Positions 25,533 through 34,085 of a DNA stretch of 64,000 bases are shown here, piece after piece; the stretch's first letter is position 1; every line of letters begins with the position of its first letter. A model generated the notes under the pieces. It did no database searches. It was not told the DNA's origin and worked only from the letters and a program-made list of their open reading frames with translations. This DNA is from Halobaculum sp. CBA1158 (GTDB lineage Archaea > Halobacteriota > Halobacteria > Halobacteriales > Haloferacaceae). Where the stretch lies: assembly GCF_021431925.1 (NCBI RefSeq), contig NZ_CP090371.1, forward strand, positions 434,001 through 498,000, in the 5' to 3' direction. Both the position numbers and the translations under genes were made by a program.

Positions 25533-26051
25533 TTACTCGTGGTCCGCGACGGCGTCGAGTAGGTCCCGCAGCGCCCGCCGCGCGATCTGAGCTTTGATCT
25601 CGGCCCGCGTTCCGTCGAACTCGTACCGTTCGACGGCCGCTCCGCTCTCGCCGGTTCCCCACTCGCCGCGGCGGGCGACTCCGACGTAGACGGTGCCGAC
25701 GGGCTTCTCCTCGCTTCCCCCGGCCGGTCCGGCGATCCCCGTCGTCGAGACGCCCCAGTCGACGCCGGCGGTGTCGCGGACGCCGCGAGCCATCGCGAGC
25801 GCGACCGGCTCGGAGACGGCTCCCTCGCGATCGAGGTGTTCACGGGGGACGGCTAGCTCCTCCAACTTCGCGTCGTAGCTGTAGGTGACGATCGAGCGAT
25901 CGAAGTAGTCGCTGGAGCCGGGCACGTCCGTCAGCAGCGACCCGATCAGGCCGCCCGTACACGACTCGGCGGTCGCGACCGTCGCGTCGGCCTCGCGGAG
26001 GGCGTCGCCGACGCGCTCCTCGACGGTCGGGTCGGATGCGAACTCGCGCAT
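25533..26051 (-). CDS. CinA C-terminal family, nicotinamide-nucleotide amidase
   Basis: 172 residues. The entire protein is the CinA C-terminal domain: TVATAESCTGGLIGSLLTDVPGSSDYF (about 24-50), GVSTTGIAGPAGGSEEKPVGTVYVG (about 104-128). PncC-type enzymes deamidate NMN to NaMN in pyridine nucleotide salvage. There is no N-terminal molybdopterin-binding-like domain. Divergent from the aminotransferase gene. Confidence 0.92.
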   Translation of the reverse strand: MREFASDPTVEERVGDALREADATVATAESCTGGLIGSLLTDVPGSSDYFDRSIVTYSYDAKLEELAVPREHLDREGAVSEPVALAMARGVRDTAGVDWGVSTTGIAGPAGGSEEKPVGTVYVGVARRGEWGTGESGAAVERYEFDGTRAEIKAQIARRALRDLLDAVADHE

Positions 26052-26126
26052 ACCGGCGGCTCGCTCGCCGTCGGCTTAACACCGCGGGAGTGAAGGAGCG
26101 ACGGCTCCCAGTACCGCCGACAAGCC

Positions 26127-27227
26127 GTGAACTACGAGCGCCCGAAGTTCTTTCACGTGATGGAGTACGCCCGGTCGGCCGACCGCGACGTGGTGGATAT
26201 GGTGTCGGGTAACCCCGACTGGGAGCCGCCCGCGCCGCTGCGCGAGGGCCTCCGCGAGTACGCAGACGCCGACTCCGAGGCGTTCCAGTATCCACCCAGC
26301 GAGGGGCTGGTGGAACTGCGCGAGGAGATCGCCGCTCGCCGCAACGTCGACTCCGACCGGATCGTCGTCACCAACGGCACCGGCGAGGCGAACTACCTCG
26401 CGATGGCGGCGGCGCTCGATCGCGACGCCGGATCGGAGGTGCTGCTCACCGACCCCGTCTACCCGTACTACCCCGGGAAGACGGAACTGCTCGACGCGGA
26501 GGCGACGCTCGTGCCCGCCGAGCGCGACGGCTCGCTTGACCCCGAACGCTTCCGCGCGGCCGCGAGCGAGGACACGGCCCTGATCCTCGTGAACACGCCG
26601 AACAATCCCACGGGAGCCGTCTACTCGCGTGAGACGATGGCGGAGCTCGCGGCGATCGCCGCGGATGTGGACGCGACGCTCGTCGCCGACGAGGTGTACG
26701 ATCACTTCGATTTCACGGGTGCGTTCGAGTCGGCGCTGACGCTCGACTCCGACCGGGTGATCGTCACCAGCGGCTTCTCGAAATCGCTCGCGATCACCGG
26801 GTTCAGAGTGGGATACGCGGTGCTTCCCGACCGGTTCGTCGACGCCGCGAAGACGCGCCACATGCTGGTGAACGTCGCGACCTCCCGCCCGCCGCAAGTG
26901 GCCGTGCTTCGGGCGCTGCGAGAGACGGGCCCCGACTACTACGCCGACGTTCGGGCGATGCTGCGCGAGCGCGTCGAGACGTTCACGGACGCGCTCGAGG
27001 CCGCCGGTGCGGAGTACTCACGTCCCGACGGGGCGTTCTACGTCCTCGCGCGCTTCGACGGCTTCCCGGGCACCATGGAGAACGCGAAGCGCCTCGTCGA
27101 CGAGGCGGGCGTCGCGGGGATGCCCGGCGAGACCTTCGGCTCGGCGCGCGACGAGTGGCTCCGATTCGCCCTGGTGACCCCCCGCGTCGAGGAGGCGGCG
27201 ACGCGGCTGACCGACTACTTCGCGTAA
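26127..27227 (+). CDS. PLP-dependent aminotransferase, class I/II
   Basis: 366 residues from GTG 26127. The class I motifs are intact: SGNPDWEPP, NTPNNPTGAVYS, ADEVYDHF, and the Schiff-base lysine in SGFSKSLAITGFRVGY, with the C-terminal Arg in EWLRFAL. It transfers the amino group between an amino acid and a 2-oxoacid; the substrate (aspartate, alanine, aromatic or branched chain) cannot be told. It is monocistronic, divergent from cinA-like. Confidence 0.92.
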   Translation: MNYERPKFFHVMEYARSADRDVVDMVSGNPDWEPPAPLREGLREYADADSEAFQYPPSEGLVELREEIAARRNVDSDRIVVTNGTGEANYLAMAAALDRDAGSEVLLTDPVYPYYPGKTELLDAEATLVPAERDGSLDPERFRAAASEDTALILVNTPNNPTGAVYSRETMAELAAIAADVDATLVADEVYDHFDFTGAFESALTLDSDRVIVTSGFSKSLAITGFRVGYAVLPDRFVDAAKTRHMLVNVATSRPPQVAVLRALRETGPDYYADVRAMLRERVETFTDALEAAGAEYSRPDGAFYVLARFDGFPGTMENAKRLVDEAGVAGMPGETFGSARDEWLRFALVTPRVEEAATRLTDYFA

Positions 27228-27455
27228 CGGGTAGACGGACGCGACGACCGACGGACGTGGCGGTCGCCCGACTCGGTGCTCGGCCCCGGGCGCTCCGACT
27301 GCACGCGAGGGACTACGCGGACTGTGGGTCGTCGGCGGCGACCCGAGGCGTCCGACGGTGCTGGCCTCGGTATCGTACTTCAACCTTCGTCGTCCGCGTC
27401 GCGTCGGGAGACCGGGACCAACGGATAGACAAGCGTCCGAACCGCACCTCCGCCA

Positions 27456-28661
27456 ATGAGCGACATCGACGTGGAGGCCGTCGACGAGATCGACGACGGG
27501 GACGACGGAGACGACGGGGTCGACGACTCGGGTGCGGACGGCGACGCGCCCGTCTCCGACCCGTCACGGATGGGCGCGGAGATCGACATGACCGGCGCGT
27601 CCGACCTCGCCGATCCCGACGCCCCGGAGTACGTCCTCTACGGCGGGAAGGGGGGTGTCGGGAAGACGACGTGTGCGGCCGCGACCGCGCTCGCGAGCGC
27701 GGCCGACGGCGCGGCCACGCTCGTCGTCTCGACGGACCCGGCTCACTCGCTGTCGGACACGCTCGACGCCGAGATCCCCGCCCGTCCCTCGCGCATCCGC
27801 GAGGACGTGCCGCTGTACGCCGCCGAGATCGACCCCGACGCCGCGATGGAGGAGGGGATGTTCGGCGCGGGGATGGCCACCGGAGCGGGGGAGGACGGCG
27901 GCGTCGGTGGCGAGGGGGCACCGGGCGACGCGAACCCCCTCGGCGGCCTCGGGGGAATGGGGGAGGCGATGGGCGACTCGCCGCTGGGCGGGATGCTCGG
28001 AGGCACCATGCCCGGGGCCGACGAGGCGGCCGCGATGCGGCAACTGCTCGAACATCTCGACGACCCGCGATTCGACCGGGTCGTCGTCGACACTGCGCCC
28101 ACGGGCCACACCCTCCGGCTCCTCCAGTTGCCGGAGATGCTCGACTCGATGGTCGGCCGGATGATGAAGCTCAAACAGCAGTTCTCCGGGATGATGGAGG
28201 GGATGAAGGGGATGTTCGGAATGGGGGACGGGTCCCCGGAGGAACCGGACCTGGACGAGCTCCGCGAGCGGATCACCCGACTGCGCGAGACGCTGCAGGA
28301 CCCCTCGAAGACCGATTTCCGGGTGGTGATGGTGCCCGAGGAGATGAGCGTCGTCGAGTCCGAGCGGCTCGTCGAGCGTCTGGGAGAGTTCTCCATTCCG
28401 GTCAACACGCTCGTCGTCAACCGCGTGATGGAGGACCCGCGGGAGGTCGCGGAGTTCGACGAGGGCGTGGACCCGTCGTGGATCGTCACGCCGAACCTGG
28501 AGGACTGCGAGTTCTGTCAGCGCCGGTGGGAGGTCCAGCAGAACAGCCTCGCGAGGGCGAGCGACCTCTACCGCGGCCGCGACGTGAAGCGCGTCCCGCT
28601 GCTCGCCGACGAGGTGCGCGGGGAAGACGCCCTCGGCGTCGTCGCCGCCTGTCTGGCCTGA
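27456..28661 (+). CDS. Get3/ArsA-family ATPase with Met/Gly-rich insertions
   Basis: 401 residues. An acidic N-terminal tail (1-55) leads to YGGKGGVGKTT (62-72), VVSTDPAHSLSDT, VVVDTAPTGHTLRLLQLP and a C-terminal CEFC zinc motif. Get3 homologs target tail-anchored proteins. Two unusual regions are a Gly/Met-rich stretch (about 129-190) and a Met-rich helix region MMKLKQQFSGMMEGMKGMFGM (235-256), which may form the hydrophobic client groove. No arsenic genes are nearby, so Get3 is favoured over ArsA. TATA-like GGATAGACA about 29 nt upstream. Confidence 0.88.
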   Translation: MSDIDVEAVDEIDDGDDGDDGVDDSGADGDAPVSDPSRMGAEIDMTGASDLADPDAPEYVLYGGKGGVGKTTCAAATALASAADGAATLVVSTDPAHSLSDTLDAEIPARPSRIREDVPLYAAEIDPDAAMEEGMFGAGMATGAGEDGGVGGEGAPGDANPLGGLGGMGEAMGDSPLGGMLGGTMPGADEAAAMRQLLEHLDDPRFDRVVVDTAPTGHTLRLLQLPEMLDSMVGRMMKLKQQFSGMMEGMKGMFGMGDGSPEEPDLDELRERITRLRETLQDPSKTDFRVVMVPEEMSVVESERLVERLGEFSIPVNTLVVNRVMEDPREVAEFDEGVDPSWIVTPNLEDCEFCQRRWEVQQNSLARASDLYRGRDVKRVPLLADEVRGEDALGVVAACLA

Positions 28662-28670
28662 CAGGGACGA

Positions 28671-28976
28671 TTATGAGTCGTCGCGCTCGGGCTCGTCGGC
28701 CAATTCCCTCGCGAGTTCGAGCGCCGCGGCGACGTGCTCGTCGGCGGTCTCGTCCTCGGTCTCGCCGGCCTCGCGGAGCAGCCGGACCACGTGACCGGCG
28801 CGCTCGCGGACGGTGTCCGGGTCGGCGGGTCGCTCCGCGAGGTCGCGTGCGACGGCCTCGGCCTCGCCGAGGCGGGCGCTCGCGGCGCGGGCGACCGGGC
28901 GTTCGGCGGTCGCGGCGAGGTGCTCGTACAGCGCGTCGAGGCGGTCGTCGCCGTCGTCGGAGTCGGCGTCCGTCAC
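28671..28976 (-). CDS. Small acidic helical haloarchaeal protein
   Basis: 101 residues, almost entirely alpha-helical with heptad-like Leu/Ala spacing and acidic termini (DADSDDGDD, DEPERDDS). It is consistent with a short coiled-coil bundle; I recall a haloarchaeal DUF of this type but no function. It starts 5 nt after the stop of the SDR gene at 28981, so the two are co-transcribed, and it converges on the Get3 gene. Confidence 0.72.
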   Translation of the reverse strand: MTDADSDDGDDRLDALYEHLAATAERPVARAASARLGEAEAVARDLAERPADPDTVRERAGHVVRLLREAGETEDETADEHVAAALELARELADEPERDDS

Positions 28977-28980
28977 GGGC

Positions 28981-29808
28981 TCACGACAGCCTCGACGCGA
29001 ACGACCACATCGCGTCGGCGATCCGCGTCGGGACGAGTCGGCCGACCTCGGCGACCGTCGCGAGCGGTCCGACCGGGTAGCGCGCGGGCGGCTTCGTCGA
29101 ACTCGCGGCGTCGACGACGTCCTCGGCGACGCGCTCGGGCGTGACCGAGACGAACCCGCCGTCGCCGCCGATCGCGTCGTAGTCGTCGAGCATCTCGTAG
29201 AACGACTCGTACGCCCCCGAACGGTCGAGCCCCTCGACCTCCGAGGCGACGCGGTCCTCGAAGCCGGTGTCGACGGGACCGGGCTCGATCAGCGAGACGG
29301 AGATCCCGTACTCGCGGACCTCGTTGCGGAGGGCGTCGCTCATCGCCTCCAGCGCGTACTTCGAGCCGCAGTAGACGCCGCCGCCGGGGAACGAGACCCG
29401 CCCCGCCGCCGACGAGACGTTCACGATCGCGCCGTCCTCGCGGCGACGCATCGCGGGCAACACCTCGCGGATCAGTCGGTGGGGGCCGTACACGTTCACC
29501 TCGAACTGGTCGCGGACGGCCTCGGTCGGCACGTCCTCGACCGGGCCCATCTGGCCGTAGCCGGCGTTGTTGACGAGCGCGTCGATGCGCCCCTCCTCGT
29601 CGAGCATCCGGTCGACGACGCGCTCGATGTCCGCCTCGTCGGTCACGTCGAGCGTCGCGATCCGGCAGTCGTCGCGCTCGCCCAGCGTCTGGATGTCTGC
29701 GGGGTTGCGCGCCGTCGCGTACACGGTCCACTCCTCGTCGAGGAACGCCTCGGCGCTCGCTCGGCCGATCCCCGAGGAGCACCCCGTGATGAGCACGGTT
29801 CTCGTCAT
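28981..29808 (-). CDS. Short-chain dehydrogenase/reductase
   Basis: 275 residues, classical SDR. The cofactor motif TGCSSGIG (8-15), NNAGYG, the catalytic Ser in NVSSAAG and the YCGSK catalytic Tyr/Lys are intact. A glycine-rich NAD(P) site with Arg in YATARNP suggests NADP(H) preference. Substrate unknown. It heads a two-gene unit with the small helical protein downstream. Confidence 0.93.
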   Translation of the reverse strand: MTRTVLITGCSSGIGRASAEAFLDEEWTVYATARNPADIQTLGERDDCRIATLDVTDEADIERVVDRMLDEEGRIDALVNNAGYGQMGPVEDVPTEAVRDQFEVNVYGPHRLIREVLPAMRRREDGAIVNVSSAAGRVSFPGGGVYCGSKYALEAMSDALRNEVREYGISVSLIEPGPVDTGFEDRVASEVEGLDRSGAYESFYEMLDDYDAIGGDGGFVSVTPERVAEDVVDAASSTKPPARYPVGPLATVAEVGRLVPTRIADAMWSFASRLS

Positions 29809-29949
29809 GTCGGTGGCCTCGGCGGCCCCGCAGTTAACTCCCGCCGTCTCGTCGCCGAGCGACCCGGTAGCCGTCGCGGGTCGGTCACCGTCCTCGTCGC
29901 CGTCGGCGGTCCGGTGCGGCCGCCGTCACTCCGTGGCCGTCACTCCGTG

Positions 29950-30837
29950 TCACTCGCGGTCGTCGCCGGCGACCTCGCGCTTCGCCTCCTCGGCGTACGC
30001 GTCGGCGAGCCGGGTCGGCTCCGGGAGTTTGTACTCGCCGCCCAGGGACGCCACGATGTCGGTCGCGGTGTCGGCGCTCACGCGGTGGCCCGGACTCACG
30101 TACAGCGGATTGATCACCGGCGAGGAGTCGTACTGTCGCGACTGGTAGGCGTGGCCGATGACGGTGCCTGCGGGCGCGTCGACCCGGTCGTCCGCCCGGA
30201 TAGGCGTCCGCCAGCCCGCGGGTCTGCCGTCCACGTCGCCGTCCGGCGTCCCACACAGCAGCGACTTCGCGACCCCGACCGCGGGCGCGTCGAACAGCAC
30301 CCCGACGTGGGTGGCGATCCCGGCCTGCCGAAAGTGGATCCGGCCGCTTCCGTCGAGGACGTACAGGTCCGGGTCGGTCGCAAGCGTCGCCAGCGCGTCC
30401 ACGATCGGACCGCCCTCGCGGAAGGCGAGCAGTCCCGGAACGTACGGGACCGAGAGGTCCGTCACCGCGTACGTCCGCTCGACCACCTCGCCGCCTCGCA
30501 GGACGACGACGGCGGAGACGGCGCGGTCGTCGAGAAACGCCTGGTCGACGCCGGCGACCAGCGGCGGTTCCGGTGCGGGATCGCTTCCGGACCCGTTGCC
30601 GGTGGACGAACTGAGTCCGGAACCGTCGCCGGAATCGTCGCTGCCGGCGTCGAAGTCGTCGAGGGCGACGGGATCGTCGCGACCGGCGGTGTCGTCACCG
30701 ACTCTCACGGTCGACGGATCGATCGGGAGGTCGTCCGAGAAGCGGGCGGCCTCGGCGATGTCGCGCTGGAGCGACTCCATCCCGTCGCGGTCGAGCGCCG
30801 GGTCGGGAAGGAACTCGGGCCGGACCGGATCGGGCAT
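29950..30837 (-). CDS. nfi: Endonuclease V with low-complexity insertion
   Basis: 295 residues versus about 220-250 usual. It cuts DNA next to deaminated bases such as hypoxanthine. Catalytic Asp in VAGVDQAF, YVPGLLAFREGG, LDGSGRIHF and GVAKSLL are recognisable. The usual DGHG..HPR motif reads DGSG..HFR here. A Ser/Gly/Asp insertion of about 40 residues (about 50-90) separates the N-terminal helix from the first catalytic strand. It lies 3 nt downstream of the rhomboid gene, forming an operon. Confidence 0.9.
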   Translation of the reverse strand: MPDPVRPEFLPDPALDRDGMESLQRDIAEAARFSDDLPIDPSTVRVGDDTAGRDDPVALDDFDAGSDDSGDGSGLSSSTGNGSGSDPAPEPPLVAGVDQAFLDDRAVSAVVVLRGGEVVERTYAVTDLSVPYVPGLLAFREGGPIVDALATLATDPDLYVLDGSGRIHFRQAGIATHVGVLFDAPAVGVAKSLLCGTPDGDVDGRPAGWRTPIRADDRVDAPAGTVIGHAYQSRQYDSSPVINPLYVSPGHRVSADTATDIVASLGGEYKLPEPTRLADAYAEEAKREVAGDDRE

Positions 30838-30840
30838 CGG

Positions 30841-31809
30841 TCAGAACCGCCCGCGCCCGGGACCCCCGGGACCGCCGAGGCCGCCGCCTCCGCCCCCGCC
30901 GCCGATCTGGTTGGGGACGCTCCGACGGCCGTCGGCGACGTTCGCGTAGACGACGCCGAGCACGAGCCCCGAGAGGTGCGCCGCGTGGGCGATGCCGCCC
31001 GCGCCGCCCAGGATGCTCCCGGTCGAGACGACGCCGAACAGCGAGAAGCCGGCGTACAGCAGCGTCATCGTTCGGATCTTCAGCGGGATCGGCGGGATGA
31101 GCAGCATCACGCGCAGGTCGGGGTTCACGATCGTCAGAAAGCCCATCACGGCCATGATCGCGCCCGACGCGCCGAGCACGCCGCCCGACGGGGGCGCGCC
31201 CAGCAGCACGCCGACGAGGATCTGCGACAGCCCGGCGACCGCGCCGGTGACGAGGAACATCCCGGCGAACCGCTTCGAGCCCAGGTAGCGCTCCACCAGC
31301 GGGCCGAAGAAGTACAACGCGATCGAGTTGCCCGCGATGTGAAAGAAGCCTCCGGGGTCGTGTGAGAACACCGACGTGAGGATCGTCCAGACGTACCCCT
31401 GCCGGAGCGCGCTCTCGCTGAGGACGAAGACGTCGGAGAACGCGCCGCTACCGAGCGTGAACAGCACCGCGAACTCGGCGGCGAACGTCACCCAGATGAC
31501 CGCGAGGAACACGTACGTCATGTTCCCGCGGAACGCGCCGAGCAGACCGCCGGTCCCCCGCTCCTGGTCGATCCGCGACCGGACGCGCGAGCCGATTCCG
31601 CCGCCGGAGCCGCCGGATCCGCCGGATACGCCGCCGTCGACGGAGTCCTCGAAGCCGGAGTCGAACACCCCGCCGGGGTCGTCCCACTCGTTCAGCCCCG
31701 GACACTCGTGATTCTCGGGGAGGCGGTGCTCCGCACAGAACGACTGGCCGCACCGGTGGCACTGGTACGGGAGGTTCTCGTACTCACCACACTCCGAACA
31801 CTGCGCCAT
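30841..31809 (-). CDS. Rhomboid intramembrane protease with AN1 zinc finger
   Basis: 322 residues. An N-terminal AN1-type finger uses C4, C7, C17, C20, C25, H28, H34 and C36; a Gly/Ser linker (about 60-75) follows; then about six membrane helices carry H157/N161, catalytic S215 in GASG and H278 in AHLSG. The protease cuts membrane proteins inside the bilayer. The AN1 fusion and the nfi neighbour match haloarchaeal RhoII (recollection). The C-terminus is a Gly-rich tail. A GCATTTAAGC box lies about 28 nt upstream. Confidence 0.93.
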   Translation of the reverse strand: MAQCSECGEYENLPYQCHRCGQSFCAEHRLPENHECPGLNEWDDPGGVFDSGFEDSVDGGVSGGSGGSGGGIGSRVRSRIDQERGTGGLLGAFRGNMTYVFLAVIWVTFAAEFAVLFTLGSGAFSDVFVLSESALRQGYVWTILTSVFSHDPGGFFHIAGNSIALYFFGPLVERYLGSKRFAGMFLVTGAVAGLSQILVGVLLGAPPSGGVLGASGAIMAVMGFLTIVNPDLRVMLLIPPIPLKIRTMTLLYAGFSLFGVVSTGSILGGAGGIAHAAHLSGLVLGVVYANVADGRRSVPNQIGGGGGGGGLGGPGGPGRGRF

Positions 31810-31914
31810 TGCCCGCTCTTACTGTGGACGGCTTAAATGCCTGCCCCTCACGGCGTTTCGGGGGGACCGATCTCCGGGCGATCGGGGGGTCGCGACGCTC
31901 GACAGACCGGGGCC

Positions 31915-32085
31915 TCAGGCGTCGCGACCGGCGTCCTCGTCGTGCTCCCCGTCGGCCGCTTCGTCGCGGTCGGCGTCGGAGTCGTCGGAGCGAGCGTCGT
32001 CGCGGTCGGCGTCGGAGTCGGGGACGAAGTTCGTCGGGACCACGGTGGTGTGGTCGATACCGACGGTCGGCTGTTTCGCGGCCAT
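31915..32085 (-). CDS. Small acidic protein with conserved N-terminus
   Basis: 56 residues, MAAKQPTVGIDHTTVVPTNF followed by an Asp/Glu/Arg-rich tail. The first 22 residues are non-repetitive and look conserved; the tail comes from a 24 bp direct repeat (31961-31984 and 31997-32020). No promoter is certain, but TAATCTTTA on the minus strand lies about 33-40 nt upstream. Function unknown; the N-terminus could be a short peptide motif for binding a partner. Confidence 0.62.
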   Translation of the reverse strand: MAAKQPTVGIDHTTVVPTNFVPDSDADRDDARSDDSDADRDEAADGEHDEDAGRDA

Positions 32086-32209
32086 GTTCAGTCACTACTT
32101 GCCGGTTCTCTCACTAAAGATTACCCATGCTCATAACTAATGCGAGATCGCGGGGCGATACCCGGGGCTAATGCGGGGCGATGAACGCGGAGAAATCGGA
32201 CGGTGGCCG

Positions 32210-32743
32210 TTACGCGATCTGCTCGTCGTAGAGGTCCTGCGCGTGCTCGATGGCGTCCATCGCGGCCTGCTTGTCCTCCCAGCCCAGGGTCTCGACCTCT
32301 TTGCCCTCCTCGAGGTTCTTGTAGGTCTGGAAGAACTCGTCGATCTCGTCGAGTTGCTGCTGCGGGACGTCTTCCAGGTCCTCGATGTGATCGTAGCGGG
32401 GATCCTCACTCGGGACGGCGATGACCTTGTCGTCCTGCTCGCCGTCGTCGTCCATCTTCATGAGCGCGACCGGGCGGGCCTCGATGACGCAGCCGGGGAA
32501 CGTCTGATCTTCGACGAGCACGAGCACGTCGAAGGGGTCCTCGTCGTCGTAGTACGACTGCGGGATGAAGCCGTAGTCCGACGGGTAGTGGACGTTCGAG
32601 TGGAGGACGCGGTCGAGCATCACGCCCGGGATGTCCTTGTCGTACTCGTACTTGTTGCGCTCGCCCTTCAGGCACTCCACGACGGCGTAGATCTCCTCGG
32701 GGGCGTTCGGCCCCGTCTCGAGGTCTTCCCAGAGGTTCGTCAT
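32210..32743 (-). CDS. ppa: Inorganic pyrophosphatase, family I
   Basis: 177 residues, typical length. It hydrolyses PPi to phosphate. Signature residues are in ERNKYEYDKD, SDYGFIPQSYYDDEDPFDVLVLV (the D-D-P-D-V metal site) and KVIAVPSEDPRYDHIEDLED. ATG 32743 gives the family N-terminus; the open frame continues upstream but is not supported. Confidence 0.95.
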   Translation of the reverse strand: MTNLWEDLETGPNAPEEIYAVVECLKGERNKYEYDKDIPGVMLDRVLHSNVHYPSDYGFIPQSYYDDEDPFDVLVLVEDQTFPGCVIEARPVALMKMDDDGEQDDKVIAVPSEDPRYDHIEDLEDVPQQQLDEIDEFFQTYKNLEEGKEVETLGWEDKQAAMDAIEHAQDLYDEQIA

Positions 32744-33006
32744 GCGCCTGCGGGTTCCGTCAACGCGAGCAAAGGCCTTTCGGCACGCGACGACGCCCCC
32801 CCCCCGTTCGCGCATTGGGTGCGGACATCGACCGCACGCGAACACGCCGCGCACGACGCCGAATAGTGCCGGCCAAGGTTTTATTTCTGCTACTAGCGTT
32901 CGCCCGGTGGGACGCGGTACGCCAGTCTGGGGGGCGGTCACAATTCGCCCGAATAGTCCCGTCTCAAGCGCTTTCGAGCCGATATCCGTCTCCTGCTTGG
33001 CAACTA

Positions 33007-33013
33007 TTATATA
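33007..33013 (+). promoter_or_regulatory. TATA box of the padR gene
   Basis: TTATATA is centred about 30 nt before ATG 33040 and 24 nt before ATG 33034, so the transcript start falls at or next to the start codon. Confidence 0.6.
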
Positions 33014-33039
33014 CTCCCGTGACCTCTCACTTGATGACC

Positions 33040-33405
33040 ATGTCAGAGGCACAAGCGGAGGCCGAACAGACGAACGTCGCGCGGGATCTCACCGCGTTCC
33101 AACAGAACATCCTCGTCATCCTCTCGGAGGAGGCGATGTACGGGCTCGCGATCAAGCGCGAGCTGGAGAGCTACTACGACGCCGAGGTCAACCACGGTCG
33201 GCTGTACCCCAACCTCGACGAACTCGTCGACCTGGGGCTCGTCGAGAAGAGCGAACTCGACAAGCGGACGAACCAGTACGAGCTGACCGAGGCGGGCCGC
33301 GAGGCCGTACTCGACCGCCTGAACTGGGTCCTCGGCAAGTACGTCACCGACGACGACCGCGCGTCGGACGTCCGCGAACTCGTCGACGGCACGACCGAGG
33401 CGTAA
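33040..33405 (+). CDS. PadR-family winged-helix regulator
   Basis: 121 residues. The core NILVILSEEAMYGLAIKRELE...GRLYPNLDELVDLGLVEKSE...NQYELTEAGREAV is a PadR DNA-binding domain with the usual wing. PadR proteins are dimeric regulators; ligand and targets are unknown. ATG 33040 and ATG 33034 are both possible; the TATA position allows either. It stands alone between ppa (divergent) and the rnhA operon (convergent). Confidence 0.9.
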   Translation: MSEAQAEAEQTNVARDLTAFQQNILVILSEEAMYGLAIKRELESYYDAEVNHGRLYPNLDELVDLGLVEKSELDKRTNQYELTEAGREAVLDRLNWVLGKYVTDDDRASDVRELVDGTTEA

Positions 33406-33465
33406 GCGACCGCCGGTACCGACACCGGTCGGATCGAACGGAGATACGTCGCGGCCCCGACGGAC

Positions 33466-34083
33466 CTACATGGGAGTCCGTTCGTCGGCGGCCTCGAAGA
33501 CGTACCGCACCGACGCCCGGACGGTGTCGCGCTGTTTCTCGGAGGGCCAGGTGTTTCGCGGGTAGTACTCCTCGAGGAACTCCTGCACCTCGTCGGCGCT
33601 CGCCGACTCTACTGGTCGCGCGTAGTGGTTACCCATGAAGTCCGCGAACGCGCGAGCGTTCGCGCGATGGGGGTCGCCGTGCTCCTCGGCGACGCGCTCG
33701 ACGATCGCGGCGTTGTGTTCCTCGATCGCCGTCCAGTCGTCCGGGTCGCCGGCACCCGACAGCGACACCTCGACCGCCCGGTCGGTGTCCTCGATCCGGT
33801 CGATCTGAACGGTCCCGTCCTCGACCCACTCCTCGGGGTAGAGGACGAGCGTGTCGTCCTCGTCGCGAACGCGGGGGGTGAAGCCGTGCTCGCCGACTCG
33901 CCGGTCGCGGTCCTCGCGGTAGGCGTCGGCCTCCGCGTCGTCGACGGCCTCCCTGGCGAGTCGCGTGAGGCGTTCGGCGGCCTCGACGGCCGAACGCGGC
34001 AGTTCCTCCTCCCAGTCGTCCCCGTCTGATCCGTCGCCCGTCTGCTCCCGTGTCGCCTCGCTCGTGTACTCGGTGTTGTCCAT
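33466..34083 (-). CDS. rnhA operon protein, haloarchaeal
   Basis: 205 residues, acidic. The N-terminal ~40 residues are disordered; the rest contains a beta segment EDDTLVLYPEEWVEDGTVQIDRI and a helical C-terminus DFMGNHYARPVES...EYYPRNTWPSEKQ. I recall this family being named for its place beside rnhA. It starts 2 nt after the rnhA stop, so the two are co-translated. No catalytic motif is seen. Confidence 0.82.
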   Translation of the reverse strand: MDNTEYTSEATREQTGDGSDGDDWEEELPRSAVEAAERLTRLAREAVDDAEADAYREDRDRRVGEHGFTPRVRDEDDTLVLYPEEWVEDGTVQIDRIEDTDRAVEVSLSGAGDPDDWTAIEEHNAAIVERVAEEHGDPHRANARAFADFMGNHYARPVESASADEVQEFLEEYYPRNTWPSEKQRDTVRASVRYVFEAADERTPM

Positions 34084-34085
34084 GT

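Noticed and set aside
27456-28661. Arsenical pump ATPase ArsA
   Set aside because: A single ATPase domain, a CxxC zinc motif and no ars genes nearby favour Get3.
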